Below are positions 28,007 through 36,270 of a DNA stretch of 64,000 bases, piece by piece (positions within the stretch are counted from its first letter, which is position 1; each line of letters opens with the position of its first letter). Position numbers and translations under genes: made by a program. The notes beneath the pieces were generated by a model, which ran no database searches, was not told the origin of the DNA, and saw only the letters and a program-made list of their open reading frames with translations. Source of the DNA: Arthrobacter sp. HY1533 (GTDB lineage Bacteria > Actinomycetota > Actinomycetes > Actinomycetales > Micrococcaceae); the NCBI RefSeq assembly GCF_027568515.1, contig NZ_JANKZF010000005.1, positions 124,001-188,000 of the forward strand, written 5' to 3'.

Positions 28007-28882
28007 GTGTTGGGAATCGTTGGAGACCTCGTGGAAGATGTCATCGTGTGGCTGGGGGAACCCATCAGGCACGGAACTGACACCGACGTGGAAATCTTCC
28101 ACACCCGCGGCGGGAGCGCTGCCAATGTTGCGGCATTCGCCACCCGCCTCGGGCCCACACGGTTTATCGGCTGCGTGGGCGAGGATGCCCTCGGCGAATC
28201 GCTCGTCAAGGGCCTGGCCGGCGACGGCATCGACGTCCGCGTGCAGCGCCGCGGCACCACGGGCACAATCGTCATCCTCATAGATCAGGACGGCGAGCGC
28301 ACCATGCTGCCCTACCGCGGCGCCGCCACCTTGCTCCAGGATGTGCCGGATGAATGGCTTGACGGGCTCGAATTGCTCCACGTGCCCGGCTACACCTTCA
28401 ACGGCGACCCCGTGGGCCAGGCCGTCACCGAACTCATCCGCCGCGCCCGGCAGCGGGGCATCCTGGTCTCCGTGGATGCCTCCTCCACGGGCATGCTCGA
28501 ACACTACGGCGTGGACCGCTTCCTGGCCCTCATGGCGGAGCTGGCACCCGAGTTCATTATCGGCAACCAGAGCGAGTCCGAGTTCCTGGGCCTGTGCACC
28601 AAGGGCGACGCCGGCCCCAACCTTGGGATGCTGCCCGGCACCATTGTGGTGACGAAGGCAGGCGCCGACCCCACAGTGGTCCTGGGCGGCCCCGCCGGCA
28701 AGATCACCGTCCCCGTGCCGCCGGTCACCGATGTCCGCGACCTCACGGGTGCCGGAGACGCCTTTGCCGCCGGGTTCCTCTCGAAGTACCTGGCCACGCG
28801 GGACCTGGAGTCAGCATGCGTCGGCGGACACGCCAACGCCGCTCTTGTGCTCAGCTCCCCCGGCGCCTCCATGCAGCACTAG
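28007..28882 (+). CDS. psuK: PfkB-family carbohydrate kinase, likely pseudouridine kinase
   Basis: A 291-residue ribokinase-fold enzyme. It shows the GG motif in HTRGGSAANVAAFATRLG and the PfkB signature 2 DLTGAGDAFAAGFL with the catalytic aspartate. GTG start follows AAGG-type sequence upstream. Placed directly after psuG, it would phosphorylate pseudouridine to the 5'-phosphate. The kinase call is firm; the pseudouridine specificity rests on context. Confidence 0.87.
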   Translation: MLGIVGDLVEDVIVWLGEPIRHGTDTDVEIFHTRGGSAANVAAFATRLGPTRFIGCVGEDALGESLVKGLAGDGIDVRVQRRGTTGTIVILIDQDGERTMLPYRGAATLLQDVPDEWLDGLELLHVPGYTFNGDPVGQAVTELIRRARQRGILVSVDASSTGMLEHYGVDRFLALMAELAPEFIIGNQSESEFLGLCTKGDAGPNLGMLPGTIVVTKAGADPTVVLGGPAGKITVPVPPVTDVRDLTGAGDAFAAGFLSKYLATRDLESACVGGHANAALVLSSPGASMQH

Positions 28883-28946
28883 GCATCACCACCCACCAAC
28901 TTCCCAACCCTCCCCGGAGCGGTGCTTTCAACCAGTAAGGGTTCCA

Positions 28947-30395
28947 ATGACGCACCCATTGCCTACCAAAGCCATGCCAAAATCCACCAGCCCCTCCCCC
29001 GCAGCCACCGACAAGAAGGGCATCATCTCCCTGATGGTGGCCCTGCTCGCGGCCTGTGTTGCCTTCCAGCTCAACGCCAGCATGCTCAGCCCCGTGCTGG
29101 TGGTCATGGCCGGCGAACTGCACACCAATGAAGTCACCGTGGGCCTGTCCCAGACGGCCTTCTTCACCAGCACCGCCCTGTTTGGCCTGTTCCTGCCGCG
29201 CCTGAGCGACATTGTGGGCCGCCGCAAGATCCTGGTCCTGATGGTCGGGGTCATGGTGCTGGGTTCGGTGCTTGCCGCCCTCGCCCCCAACATCACAGTG
29301 CTGATCATCGCCCGCGTGATCCAGGGCATCTCCGGCGCCATCGTGCCCGTGTGCCTCATGGTGCTGCGCGCCAAGGTCAATGACGCCCGGCAGTACGGCA
29401 CGCTGATGGGCGTGGTCACGGCAGTCAACGGCGGCATTGCCGGCATTGACGCCTTTGCCGGCGGGTTCCTGGCCAGCACCTTTGGCTTCCGCTCGATCTT
29501 CTGGGTCATCGCGGTGGTGGGCGTCGTCGCCGTCGTGCTTGTTGCACGCTACGTTCCGGACTCGCGTCCCTCGCAGGGCGTCAAGATGGACTGGTGGGGC
29601 GTGCTGGCCCTTGCCGTGGCCGTGCTGTTCCTGCAGAGCGCAGTGAACGAACTGGGCAAGGGTGCGGCCATGAGCCTGCCCCTGGTGCTGAGCCTGCTGG
29701 CCGGCGCCGCCGTCTCGGCAGTGGTCTTCTGGAAGATCGAGGGCGCTGTTCGCCAGCCCCTGGCCACCCCGGCACTCATGAAGAAGCGCTCCACCTGGGC
29801 CATGCTGCTGACCACCACGCTGACCATGACTGGCGTGTTTGCCACCGTGAACGGCATCGTCATGTCATTGGCACAGAACCCGGACGCTGGCTTTGGGCTC
29901 AAGGCCGACCTCGCCTCCGTGCTGCTGCTCACCCCCTACGCCCTGCTCGGCTGGCTCATGGGCCCGTTCTCGGGGCGGCTGGCCTCGACACTGGGCTACC
30001 TGACAATCCTGCGCATCGGCCTGGTCGGCAGCACTGTGGGCATCGTGGTGCTGGCGCTGGCCGGGACGCACAACCTGGCGTTCCTCATTGGCGGCACGCT
30101 GTTGCTGGGCATCACCTACGCGGGCATGGCCAACATCATGCTCAACGGGCTCGGTGTGGTGCTGTCACCGCCGGAAAACCCGGGCTTCCTGCCGGGCATG
30201 AACGCGGCCTCCTTCGGCCTCGGTGCCGGCCTGAGCTTCGCGATCATGCCGGCCATCCAGGCCAACGCCGCCGATGCCACCACCGGCTACATGATGGCCA
30301 TGCTGGTCGGCGCGGCCATCACTGTCTGCGCGTTCCTGGTCTCCCTCCTGATCCCCCGGCCCACCGACGCCGGTGTTGAGGTGGCCCGCAAGTAG
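28947..30395 (+). CDS. MFS transporter, candidate pseudouridine or nucleoside permease
   Basis: A 482-residue protein with about fourteen hydrophobic segments in the drug:proton antiporter-2 style. The motif LPRLSDIVGRRKILVLMVGV is the loop 2-3 signature, and ARVIQGISGAIVPVCLMVLR is the helix-5 motif C-like segment. The ATG at 28947 follows TAAGGG. Position after psuG and psuK suggests it moves the pathway substrate; family members are mostly exporters, so direction is uncertain. A terminator follows. Confidence 0.85.
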   Translation: MTHPLPTKAMPKSTSPSPAATDKKGIISLMVALLAACVAFQLNASMLSPVLVVMAGELHTNEVTVGLSQTAFFTSTALFGLFLPRLSDIVGRRKILVLMVGVMVLGSVLAALAPNITVLIIARVIQGISGAIVPVCLMVLRAKVNDARQYGTLMGVVTAVNGGIAGIDAFAGGFLASTFGFRSIFWVIAVVGVVAVVLVARYVPDSRPSQGVKMDWWGVLALAVAVLFLQSAVNELGKGAAMSLPLVLSLLAGAAVSAVVFWKIEGAVRQPLATPALMKKRSTWAMLLTTTLTMTGVFATVNGIVMSLAQNPDAGFGLKADLASVLLLTPYALLGWLMGPFSGRLASTLGYLTILRIGLVGSTVGIVVLALAGTHNLAFLIGGTLLLGITYAGMANIMLNGLGVVLSPPENPGFLPGMNAASFGLGAGLSFAIMPAIQANAADATTGYMMAMLVGAAITVCAFLVSLLIPRPTDAGVEVARK

Positions 30396-30422
30396 TACGT
30401 TCCACCTGTAGTTCCTTCCACA

Positions 30423-30462
30423 AAGAATCCCCCTGCCAGCATGTGCCGGCAGGGGGATTCTT
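30423..30462. terminator. Bidirectional terminator between the psu operon and cueP
   Basis: A perfect 15-bp stem (30423-30437 with 30448-30462) has a 10-nt loop. Both flanks are moderately T-rich outward (ATTCTTGCTT on plus, TTCTTTGTGG on minus). It lies between the convergent MFS and CueP genes. Confidence 0.82.
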
Positions 30463-30476
30463 GCTTGCCTGCTTCC

Positions 30477-31085
30477 CTAGAGGAGTTGCAGCGTGGTGAG
30501 GCAGGTGGCGTCGTCAGCGCCCTTGGTGGACACTTCCGCCGTGGCCCTCTTGCCCCCGCTGCTGATGGTCAGGGTGGCGTCGATGCCGCGCGGCAGCCAC
30601 AGGCCCACAAAGCCGTTGTCGTAAGTCTTGCGGCCTCCCTCAATGAGAACCTTGCCGCTCTTGCTGTCCACGACAGTCACCTCCACGTCCTGGTTCGCCA
30701 ACTCCCCCACACACGTGGTGAGGCTGTGGAAGTGGCAGCTGTGCGTCTGCTCCATATACGGGGCAACGGAAACGTAGAACTCGCCGCTGGGCATGGGCAC
30801 GCTGGCTTCACGCCTTGAGGCGTCGGCCAGCACCAGCTCACCTGGGCGGATCGAGGCCATGAGGTCCGCATTGCGCCCAGCCAGTGGCGTGCTGTCCAGT
30901 TTTTCGATGATCGCCTTGGCGTCCATGCCGCCGAAGCCGAGTTCGGCCACGAGGCCCTGGTCCTGGACGGCTGTGGCCTGCGTTTCTGTCGGCGGGGGCG
31001 TTGAACAGCCCGCCAGAAGCACGACGGCGGCGAGGGCTGCGGCAAGCCTCGTGGAACGGCGGGCACGGGTGTTGCTGAAGTTCAT
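30477..31085 (-). CDS. cueP: CueP-like copper-binding lipoprotein
   Basis: A 202-residue exported protein with lipoprotein signal ending LLAGCS (Cys near residue 27). The hallmark CueP stretch THSCHFHSLTTCVGELANQ is present, and a third cysteine lies in DDATCLTT near the C-terminus. In Salmonella, CueP is the main periplasmic copper store and supplies copper to superoxide dismutase; Gram-positive members are cell-surface lipoproteins. It follows, on the same strand, a small His/Cys-rich protein and a Fur-family regulator, supporting a metal role. Confidence 0.85.
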   Translation of the reverse strand: MNFSNTRARRSTRLAAALAAVVLLAGCSTPPPTETQATAVQDQGLVAELGFGGMDAKAIIEKLDSTPLAGRNADLMASIRPGELVLADASRREASVPMPSGEFYVSVAPYMEQTHSCHFHSLTTCVGELANQDVEVTVVDSKSGKVLIEGGRKTYDNGFVGLWLPRGIDATLTISSGGKRATAEVSTKGADDATCLTTLQLL

Positions 31086-31169
31086 GATGGTTTCTTTTCT
31101 GCTTCGTTGTCAGCGGTGCGATCTGGGTGCGTGGGAGCCGAAACGCGGTTGGCGTTTGGGCCCTGCCCA

Positions 31170-31619
31170 TCACGTGCGGCTGATGCAGAGAAGGTGGAGC
31201 GAGGGTGCCCGTGGCCGGATTGCCGTTGACGCCGGGGCCTCGGGCCCCGCGCGCACCGGCACTGACCTGCTGCCTGCCACCACGGCTGGCTGGAACAGGG
31301 AAGGAGAGGTGGGGTGGGTGGACACCATGCAGCCCGCGGCCATGAGGTGGTCCGGAGGGCAGCCGGCGCAGGCCGTACCCGCAGGCCCTGGTTCAGGGGA
31401 GGCGGCCGCTGCCTGCTGGGCCGCGCCCAGGTGTGCTGCACCCGGGTGGGCCGTGGCGCTTGGGTGCGTGCCGGCGTCGTGCATGGCCATGGCGTTGGCA
31501 GGAATTGAGTGCATGGCCAGCATTGAGGCAATCAGCACGGCCGCCAGAAGTCCGGCGAGCACAAAGCGGGAGGCGGGCCCGGACCTGCCCCCGGCGCGGC
31601 TTGCTGGAGTTGGCAACAT
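31170..31619 (-). CDS. Small membrane protein with a Cys/His/Met metal-like cluster (DUF6153-like)
   Basis: A 149-residue protein. A hydrophobic helix RFVLAGLLAAVLIASMLAMH is followed by a His/Met-rich segment (HSIPANAMAMHDAGTH), then ACAGCPPDHLMAAGCMVSTH and a polar tail. The CxxC, H and C cluster could bind copper or another soft metal outside the membrane. It looks like the DUF6153 family. The ATG at 31619 is chosen because the longer frame adds a basic, non-conserved leader. It lies between the GSYVT-repeat gene and cueP, all on the minus strand. Confidence 0.65.
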   Translation of the reverse strand: MLPTPASRAGGRSGPASRFVLAGLLAAVLIASMLAMHSIPANAMAMHDAGTHPSATAHPGAAHLGAAQQAAAASPEPGPAGTACAGCPPDHLMAAGCMVSTHPTSPSLFQPAVVAGSRSVPVRAGPEAPASTAIRPRAPSLHLLCISRT

Positions 31620-31737
31620 GTCCCACCAGTCTACTAAGCCCGCGTGGCCGGACCATTCGCGCACAACCGCACCTTTCGCCCACAACCGTGGGCAGAACCC
31701 CTCGGGCAAGCGCGGAAGGTGCGGTCATCCGCCCGGG

Positions 31738-31983
31738 CTACGCCTGCGCGGCGCTGACGTAGCTGCCGGGGACGCCCGACGGCCGTGCCTCAGTGGTCAC
31801 GTAGCTGCCTGCGCGGGCCGGGCGGGCCGCATCCGAGGTGACGTAGCTGCCAACTGGCCCGGTGCGCGGGGCCCGGGTGGTGACGTAGCTGCCGCCGAGG
31901 GGCTGGTGGGCCGTGGACCCTCCACCGTTGGAATCGTTGGCCTGGAAGTGGCGGACCTGGGGGCTGAAAAGGGTGTTCATCAT
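31738..31983 (-). CDS. Small protein with four 14-residue GSYVT repeats
   Basis: An 81-residue protein begins MMNTLFSPQVRHFQANDSNG. It then has four repeats, each opening GSYV(T/S): GSYVTTRAPRTGPV, GSYVTSDAARPARA, GSYVTTEARPSGVP and the partial GSYVSAAQA. The period is exactly 14 residues (42 bp). There are no cysteines and no obvious signal peptide or membrane helix. ATG at 31983 follows GGAG at good spacing, supporting expression. It follows fur by 113 bp. Function unrecognised; a leader plus repeated-core layout resembles multi-core peptide precursors, but no modifying enzyme is adjacent. Confidence 0.7.
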   Translation of the reverse strand: MMNTLFSPQVRHFQANDSNGGGSTAHQPLGGSYVTTRAPRTGPVGSYVTSDAARPARAGSYVTTEARPSGVPGSYVSAAQA

Positions 31984-32011
31984 AAAAATCTCCGAAGGGT
32001 TGCGGACGGAA

Positions 32012-32029
32012 GGCGCGACGGATCGCGCC
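32012..32029. other. Small perfect inverted repeat between fur and the GSYVT gene
   Basis: GGCGCGA-4 nt-TCGCGCC has 7-bp arms. It sits in the 113-bp gap between fur and the next gene and could be a processing site, weak terminator or operator. No T-run follows. Confidence 0.4.
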
Positions 32030-32096
32030 ACGTGGTTGTTTGTGGCGGAGGCGCGGTGGGGCGCCGCCTGTATCGTTGGGCTGCCTGCGCAGCAGG

Positions 32097-32540
32097 TTAT
32101 GCGGAAGCCGTGGCTTCCTGGCAGGTGGAGCAGAGGCCCCAGAAGGTGACCTCGGCCGTGCGGATGGCGAAGCCGTTCGTGTTCGACGGCGTCAGGCAGG
32201 GGCTTTCGCCGACGGCGCAGTCCACGTCCTCAACGGCCTTGCAGCCAAGGCAGACCAGGTGGTGGTGGTTGTCGCCCACCCTGGCTTCGTAGAGTGCTGG
32301 CGAACCCGCGGGCTCAATCTTGCGCACGAGTCCGGCCGTGACAAGTGCTGAGAGCACGCCGTAGACCGCCTGCAGCGAAGTCTTGGGCAGTGCCGCGGAC
32401 ACTGATGAAAAGACGGTCTCTGCATCGAAGTGCCCATGCCCGGAAAGGACTCCGAGGACCGCAAGGCGTGGTGCTGTCACCTTGAGCTGCGCCGACCTGA
32501 GCCGGCCCTCGAGGGTGTCCCGCTGCATGTCCTGTGCCAT
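32097..32540 (-). CDS. Fur family metal-responsive regulator (FurA-like)
   Basis: A 147-residue repressor. The DNA-binding half has RLRSAQLKVTAPRLAVLGVL and TSLQAVYGVLSALVTAGLVR. The dimer/metal half has NHHHLVCLGCKAVEDVDC, and CSTC closes the structural zinc site with CLGC. The PCLTPSNTNGFAIRTAEVTF segment is typical of FurA-type proteins that usually precede a catalase-peroxidase; none is present here. The ATG is 6 nt after a TAGAAT box, so the mRNA is probably leaderless, as described for mycobacterial furA. Three genes on the same strand follow. Confidence 0.9.
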   Translation of the reverse strand: MAQDMQRDTLEGRLRSAQLKVTAPRLAVLGVLSGHGHFDAETVFSSVSAALPKTSLQAVYGVLSALVTAGLVRKIEPAGSPALYEARVGDNHHHLVCLGCKAVEDVDCAVGESPCLTPSNTNGFAIRTAEVTFWGLCSTCQEATASA

Positions 32541-32546
32541 GCCTCA

Positions 32547-32582
32547 ATTCTAGCAGTTGTTTTGAATTACTAAAATTAACTG
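32547..32582 (-). promoter_or_regulatory. fur promoter with overlapping dyad operator
   Basis: TAGAAT (32547-32552, minus strand) lies 6 nt before the fur ATG. A 29-bp AT-rich imperfect dyad with perfect CAGTT/AACTG ends (32554-32582) covers the spacer and -35 region. This is a natural place for autorepression by the Fur-family protein. Confidence 0.6.
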
Positions 32583-32658
32583 ACCGGTGGTTTTGATCAC
32601 CAGGCGCCTGCGCCGAGGGTTCCCGTGTTGTCCCGCCGGTTCGCACTATGCTCGATCC

Positions 32659-34467
32659 ATGCCTGCAGAATCGTCCTTGCCACCAGTCCGCGCAAGGAGC
32701 CTCGTGTTCGCCTCCGTTGTAGCCTCGCTGGGGTTGTTGCGCCGGCGGCTCCTGCTGGTGGTTGTCGCAACCATTGCAACGCAGGGCGTCTACGTTTGGG
32801 CTGTGCAGCCCCTGCTGCTGGCCCTTTTCCAGGGCGCCCTCTCTGCTGCCGGTGTGGATGGGCTCAGCCAGGCCAGCCTGCCGGGCCTTCTCTCCAGTCC
32901 TTTGGCCATTCTTGCCCTGGTTCTGCTGGCACTTGTGGCAACGTTTTTCGCGCTGCTGGAGATCAGTGTCTTCACTGTCATTGCGCAGATTTGCCGTCGG
33001 GGCGGCACGCCGACCCTTCCCTCCATTCTCGGCGGCCTGGCCGGGATCGGAAGGAAGGTGGCGGGCTGGCAATTCCTCCTTTTCGCCGGCTATGCCCTCC
33101 TCATCCTTCCCCTGTCCCACATTGGGGTGGGACCCGCCTTGGCATCGCACATTGCCATACCGGAATTCGTGAGCGGCGAAATCACCAAGACCCTCCCGGG
33201 GGCTGTGGGCTACGCGCTTGCTGTGGCCGCGCTGGTCTATCTCGGCCTGCGGCTGGCCGCCACTGCCGCAGTGCTTGGCAGCAGCCAGGAAAGCGTTCTT
33301 GGCGTCATGCGCCAAAGCATGGACCTCACCAGGCGCACACAGCTCTACATTGCCGCGGTGCTGGTCTTGGTGGGCGTTGTGGCCGCTGTGGTGTTCTTCG
33401 CCGTGGCCCTCATCGGGACCGTGCCGGTGGCGCTGTCCGCAAGCGACGCCACGGCAACGAGCGTCGCCGGCAGCATGCTGGCAGTCTTGAAGCTGGTGCA
33501 ATTCATCGGCACAGGGATCGCAGCGGCATTTCTGGCATTCTTCTTCGTGGCACTGCTCCATGGCGGACGCCAGGTGCCCACGTTCGGCGGGCCGGTAAGG
33601 GACCGGACGTCCCGCATGGCGGCAGCGACAGTCCTGGTTCTCTTCGTCCTGCTCGGCACGCCTCCCACCGTCTTCGCATCAATGGCCCCACAGCCGTCGG
33701 AGCGCCCTCTCGTCATCGCGCACCGCGGCTACACAGCCGGCGGGGTCGAGAACACCCTGGGGTCATTGCGTGCGGCGGCCGCCGCGGGGGCCGACATGGT
33801 GGAAATGGACATCCAGGAGACCTCCGACCAGCGGTTCGTGGTCATCCATGATGCCGGCCTGCAACGCCTGGCCGGCGATCCGCGCAGCGTGTTCGAACTC
33901 CCCCAGGCAGAATTGGCGGGGATCCAGGTCAGCCAGGACGGGTTCAGCGACCATATCCCCACGCTCGAGCAATACCTCCAGCTCGCCGATGAACTGGGGA
34001 TCCGCGTGCTGGTTGAAGTGAAGCCGCACGGGCACGAGGCCCCCGGGTTCACCCAGCGGGTGGTTGCCACCCTGGCCAAGCTGGACAGCAGCAGAAAACA
34101 CATGGTGCAGTCCCTCGATGCGGGCATTGTGGCAGGGATTGTCAGCCAGGATCCCTCCCGGCAGGCCATCCTTGTGACCGGCTTCCAGATCGGCAACGCC
34201 CCGCGAACCCCTGCAGCCGGAGTTGCCATCGAGGACTGGTCCTACTCGGACCAAATGCTGGTCCGGCTCCACGATGAAGGCAAGAAGCTGTTCGTCTGGA
34301 CCATCAACGACCCCGCACTCATCAGGGACTACATGGGCAGGGGCGTGGACGGCATCATCACCGACAACGTTGCCGGCGCCATCACCACCCGCCAGCTTTC
34401 CGAATCCATCACCAACCCTGTGTCCCGGTACCTGGAAAGTGCCACGTGGCAGATCCAGCCGCGGTAG
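32659..34467 (+). CDS. Membrane-anchored glycerophosphodiester phosphodiesterase
   Basis: A 602-residue protein. Residues 1-330 contain about seven hydrophobic segments matching the GPDPase membrane domain. The C-terminal GDPD domain begins IAHRGYTAGGVENTLGSLRA, with EMDIQET and VVIHDAGLQR supplying the catalytic His and metal-binding acids; LVEVKPHG is the second metal strand and FVWTIND the closing one. It would release sn-glycerol 3-phosphate from lipid-derived diesters or teichoic acids outside or at the membrane. ATG is 6 nt after TATGCT, another likely leaderless start. Divergent from fur. Confidence 0.92.
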   Translation: MPAESSLPPVRARSLVFASVVASLGLLRRRLLLVVVATIATQGVYVWAVQPLLLALFQGALSAAGVDGLSQASLPGLLSSPLAILALVLLALVATFFALLEISVFTVIAQICRRGGTPTLPSILGGLAGIGRKVAGWQFLLFAGYALLILPLSHIGVGPALASHIAIPEFVSGEITKTLPGAVGYALAVAALVYLGLRLAATAAVLGSSQESVLGVMRQSMDLTRRTQLYIAAVLVLVGVVAAVVFFAVALIGTVPVALSASDATATSVAGSMLAVLKLVQFIGTGIAAAFLAFFFVALLHGGRQVPTFGGPVRDRTSRMAAATVLVLFVLLGTPPTVFASMAPQPSERPLVIAHRGYTAGGVENTLGSLRAAAAAGADMVEMDIQETSDQRFVVIHDAGLQRLAGDPRSVFELPQAELAGIQVSQDGFSDHIPTLEQYLQLADELGIRVLVEVKPHGHEAPGFTQRVVATLAKLDSSRKHMVQSLDAGIVAGIVSQDPSRQAILVTGFQIGNAPRTPAAGVAIEDWSYSDQMLVRLHDEGKKLFVWTINDPALIRDYMGRGVDGIITDNVAGAITTRQLSESITNPVSRYLESATWQIQPR

Positions 34468-34515
34468 TCCGCTGTCGCGAAGTCAGTCTGGGGCCTTTCG
34501 GGATACAGTTCACAG

Positions 34516-35112
34516 ATGAACCAACTTGGCATGTTCGCGGACAAGCCCACGCTGGAGAATGGCCGGGCCAGGCTTCGCCCGTTCACTCCGGCCGACATTG
34601 AGGCGATGGGACCCATCCTGGCCGATCCTGAGGTGCTGAGGCTGACCGGCTCGGTCCACACCTCGGAAGAGGCAAATGCCAGCCCGCCCCGCCTGGATCC
34701 GGCCACAAGGCAGTGGTACGAGACCAGGGCCGATCAATCTGACCGCCTGGACCTCGCCATCGTCGACCCGGCCACGGACAGCTGTGTTGGTGAGGCGGTG
34801 CTCAATGACCTGGATGCAGCCAATGGTTCATGCAATTTCCGGATTCTGATCGGTGACGCCGGACGCGATCGTGGAATTGGCTCGGCGGCCATCAGGCTGC
34901 TCCGCGACCACGCGTTCGGCACCACCGGCCTGAACAGGATTGAGCTGGAGGTGTATGCGTTCAATCCAAGGGCCCGCCACGTCTATGAGCGATGCGGATT
35001 CATCTTCGAGGGGCTGCGGCGCTCCGCCCACAAGTTCGACGGCGAGTACATCGACGCGATCATGATGTCGATGCTCCGCTCGGATTGGGAGTCCGCCAAG
35101 AGTCCGGATTGA
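34516..35112 (+). CDS. GNAT family acetyltransferase (RimJ/RimL-like)
   Basis: A 198-residue N-acetyltransferase. It opens RARLRPFTPADIEAMGPILA. The acetyl-CoA loop appears as IGDAGRDRGIGSAAIRLLRD, and the final part ELEVYAFNPRARHVYERCGF is the RimJ/SpeG-like C-terminal pattern. A TACAGT box ends 6 nt before the ATG. The gene ends 36 bp before the left edge of the tRNA-Ala island. Substrate unknown. Confidence 0.88.
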   Translation: MNQLGMFADKPTLENGRARLRPFTPADIEAMGPILADPEVLRLTGSVHTSEEANASPPRLDPATRQWYETRADQSDRLDLAIVDPATDSCVGEAVLNDLDAANGSCNFRILIGDAGRDRGIGSAAIRLLRDHAFGTTGLNRIELEVYAFNPRARHVYERCGFIFEGLRRSAHKFDGEYIDAIMMSMLRSDWESAKSPD

Positions 35113-35148
35113 GCCTGGCCCCGGAGTCGGGTGCCACTGGCCCATTTG

Positions 35149-35183
35149 GTGGAGCTAAGGAGATTCGAACTCCTGACCTCTTC
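35149..35183. repeat. Left direct repeat of the tRNA-Ala island (att site)
   Basis: A 35-bp sequence identical to 40541-40575 in the same orientation. It duplicates the 3' 34 nt of the tRNA-Ala gene, including the T arm and acceptor 3' strand, but the sequence beyond does not continue as tRNA. It is the classical footprint of site-specific integration at a tRNA 3' end. Confidence 0.92.
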
Positions 35184-35456
35184 TTCAAATGGTCATGTTT
35201 TTAACGGTTTTTGAAATTACCTAAAAACCCCTAGAATCCGCGGAGAAATGAGGGTTTCGATAGCTTTAGAAGACCTTTCAGCAACGCCATTTTTTGGGCC
35301 AAAACGTGGCGCTTCCGTGTAGATTAGTCCGAATCAAGCTACTACTTCCTAAAACGTTAGTCTGACTTCGAAACCACGTCCAAGGAGAGCCTAGAAACAT
35401 CACGATTTGCCCAAGGAGAACATCGTGGATCAGTAACAGGCGAGTTCCATGCTGTA

Positions 35457-36152
35457 GTGGAGTCCATGATCAAACACTATTTTGGCAACTTCCACCTGCT
35501 AGTAGAAGCCGATGAGCAGGCACGCCGTGCAGCAGACGCTGGTTGGGAGACAGCCCGTTGGACATTCTGGCTCACCATTGGAACGTTCCTACTAGTTGCA
35601 GGGGCTGTAGCAGCAGCCATTTTTGCTTGGAAGACGTGGACCGCAACGAGAGACCAGCTCACTAACTCCAACGAGCAACTAGCAATGGCTCGCCAGGCTG
35701 AAAAGCAAAGTGAAGCATCTAACGTCTCGGCTTGGCCTCAAATGGAAACCAATGGAGATATATCCATTACGATTCGAAACGGAAATGGTGGCCCTGTTTA
35801 TGACGTCACTTGCCAAGTTCTAGCTAAGTTAAGCCCGCTTATTCCGCTACCGAGTGACGTGATTCATAGGTGGCATATGGTGGCGCTCCTACCGTCGGCA
35901 TCACTCCTCAGCAGGGACGTAAGCTTCACCGTCTACGCCGCGGATCATGCGAACGCGTCGACAGACCATTCTGGAACTCGCCGAACTCAAGATCCATCGA
36001 CTCCAGCAACAATGGATACGGCCAAGAGTTGGCGTCTCTGGGACGGCGACCCCGACAGTACCGGGTTGTCGTTGAATCTCAATTTTCGTGATTCGTCTGG
36101 AGTGCGGTGGCAACGAGACTGGAACGGTTGTCTCACTCAACAAGACAAGTAA
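35457..36152 (+). CDS. Island-encoded membrane-anchored protein of unknown function
   Basis: The 231-residue protein has one transmembrane helix (residues about 36-58, TFWLTIGTFLLVAGAVAAAI) followed by a short helical stretch (about 60-85) and a soluble domain containing beta-type segments (ISITIRNGNGGPVYDVTC). Such one-helix proteins with a C-terminal beta domain occur beside defence genes, but I do not recognise the family. Start may be GTG 35457 or ATG 35466. It ends 118 bp before the endonuclease-like gene, so it may be a separate cargo gene or a membrane partner. Confidence 0.75.
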   Translation: MESMIKHYFGNFHLLVEADEQARRAADAGWETARWTFWLTIGTFLLVAGAVAAAIFAWKTWTATRDQLTNSNEQLAMARQAEKQSEASNVSAWPQMETNGDISITIRNGNGGPVYDVTCQVLAKLSPLIPLPSDVIHRWHMVALLPSASLLSRDVSFTVYAADHANASTDHSGTRRTQDPSTPATMDTAKSWRLWDGDPDSTGLSLNLNFRDSSGVRWQRDWNGCLTQQDK

Positions 36153-36270
36153 CCACTCCAACCCCCCAGCAGGTGGGCGGCGGCGTGTCCTATGACTGGA
36201 TGTATGAGCCTTCCATGGGAAGATGCTGTTGTTGGAGAATCGAGAATTGCGGCAGAAGGAACGTGTTCAC

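Noticed and set aside
35149-35183. A second tRNA-Ala gene
   Set aside because: Only the 3' 34 nt match; no 5' half, D arm or anticodon loop follows.
35425-35436. Mini-ORF GTG GAT CAG TAA after AAGGAG upstream of the island membrane protein
   Set aside because: A leader peptide of three residues is possible but cannot be supported from one sequence.
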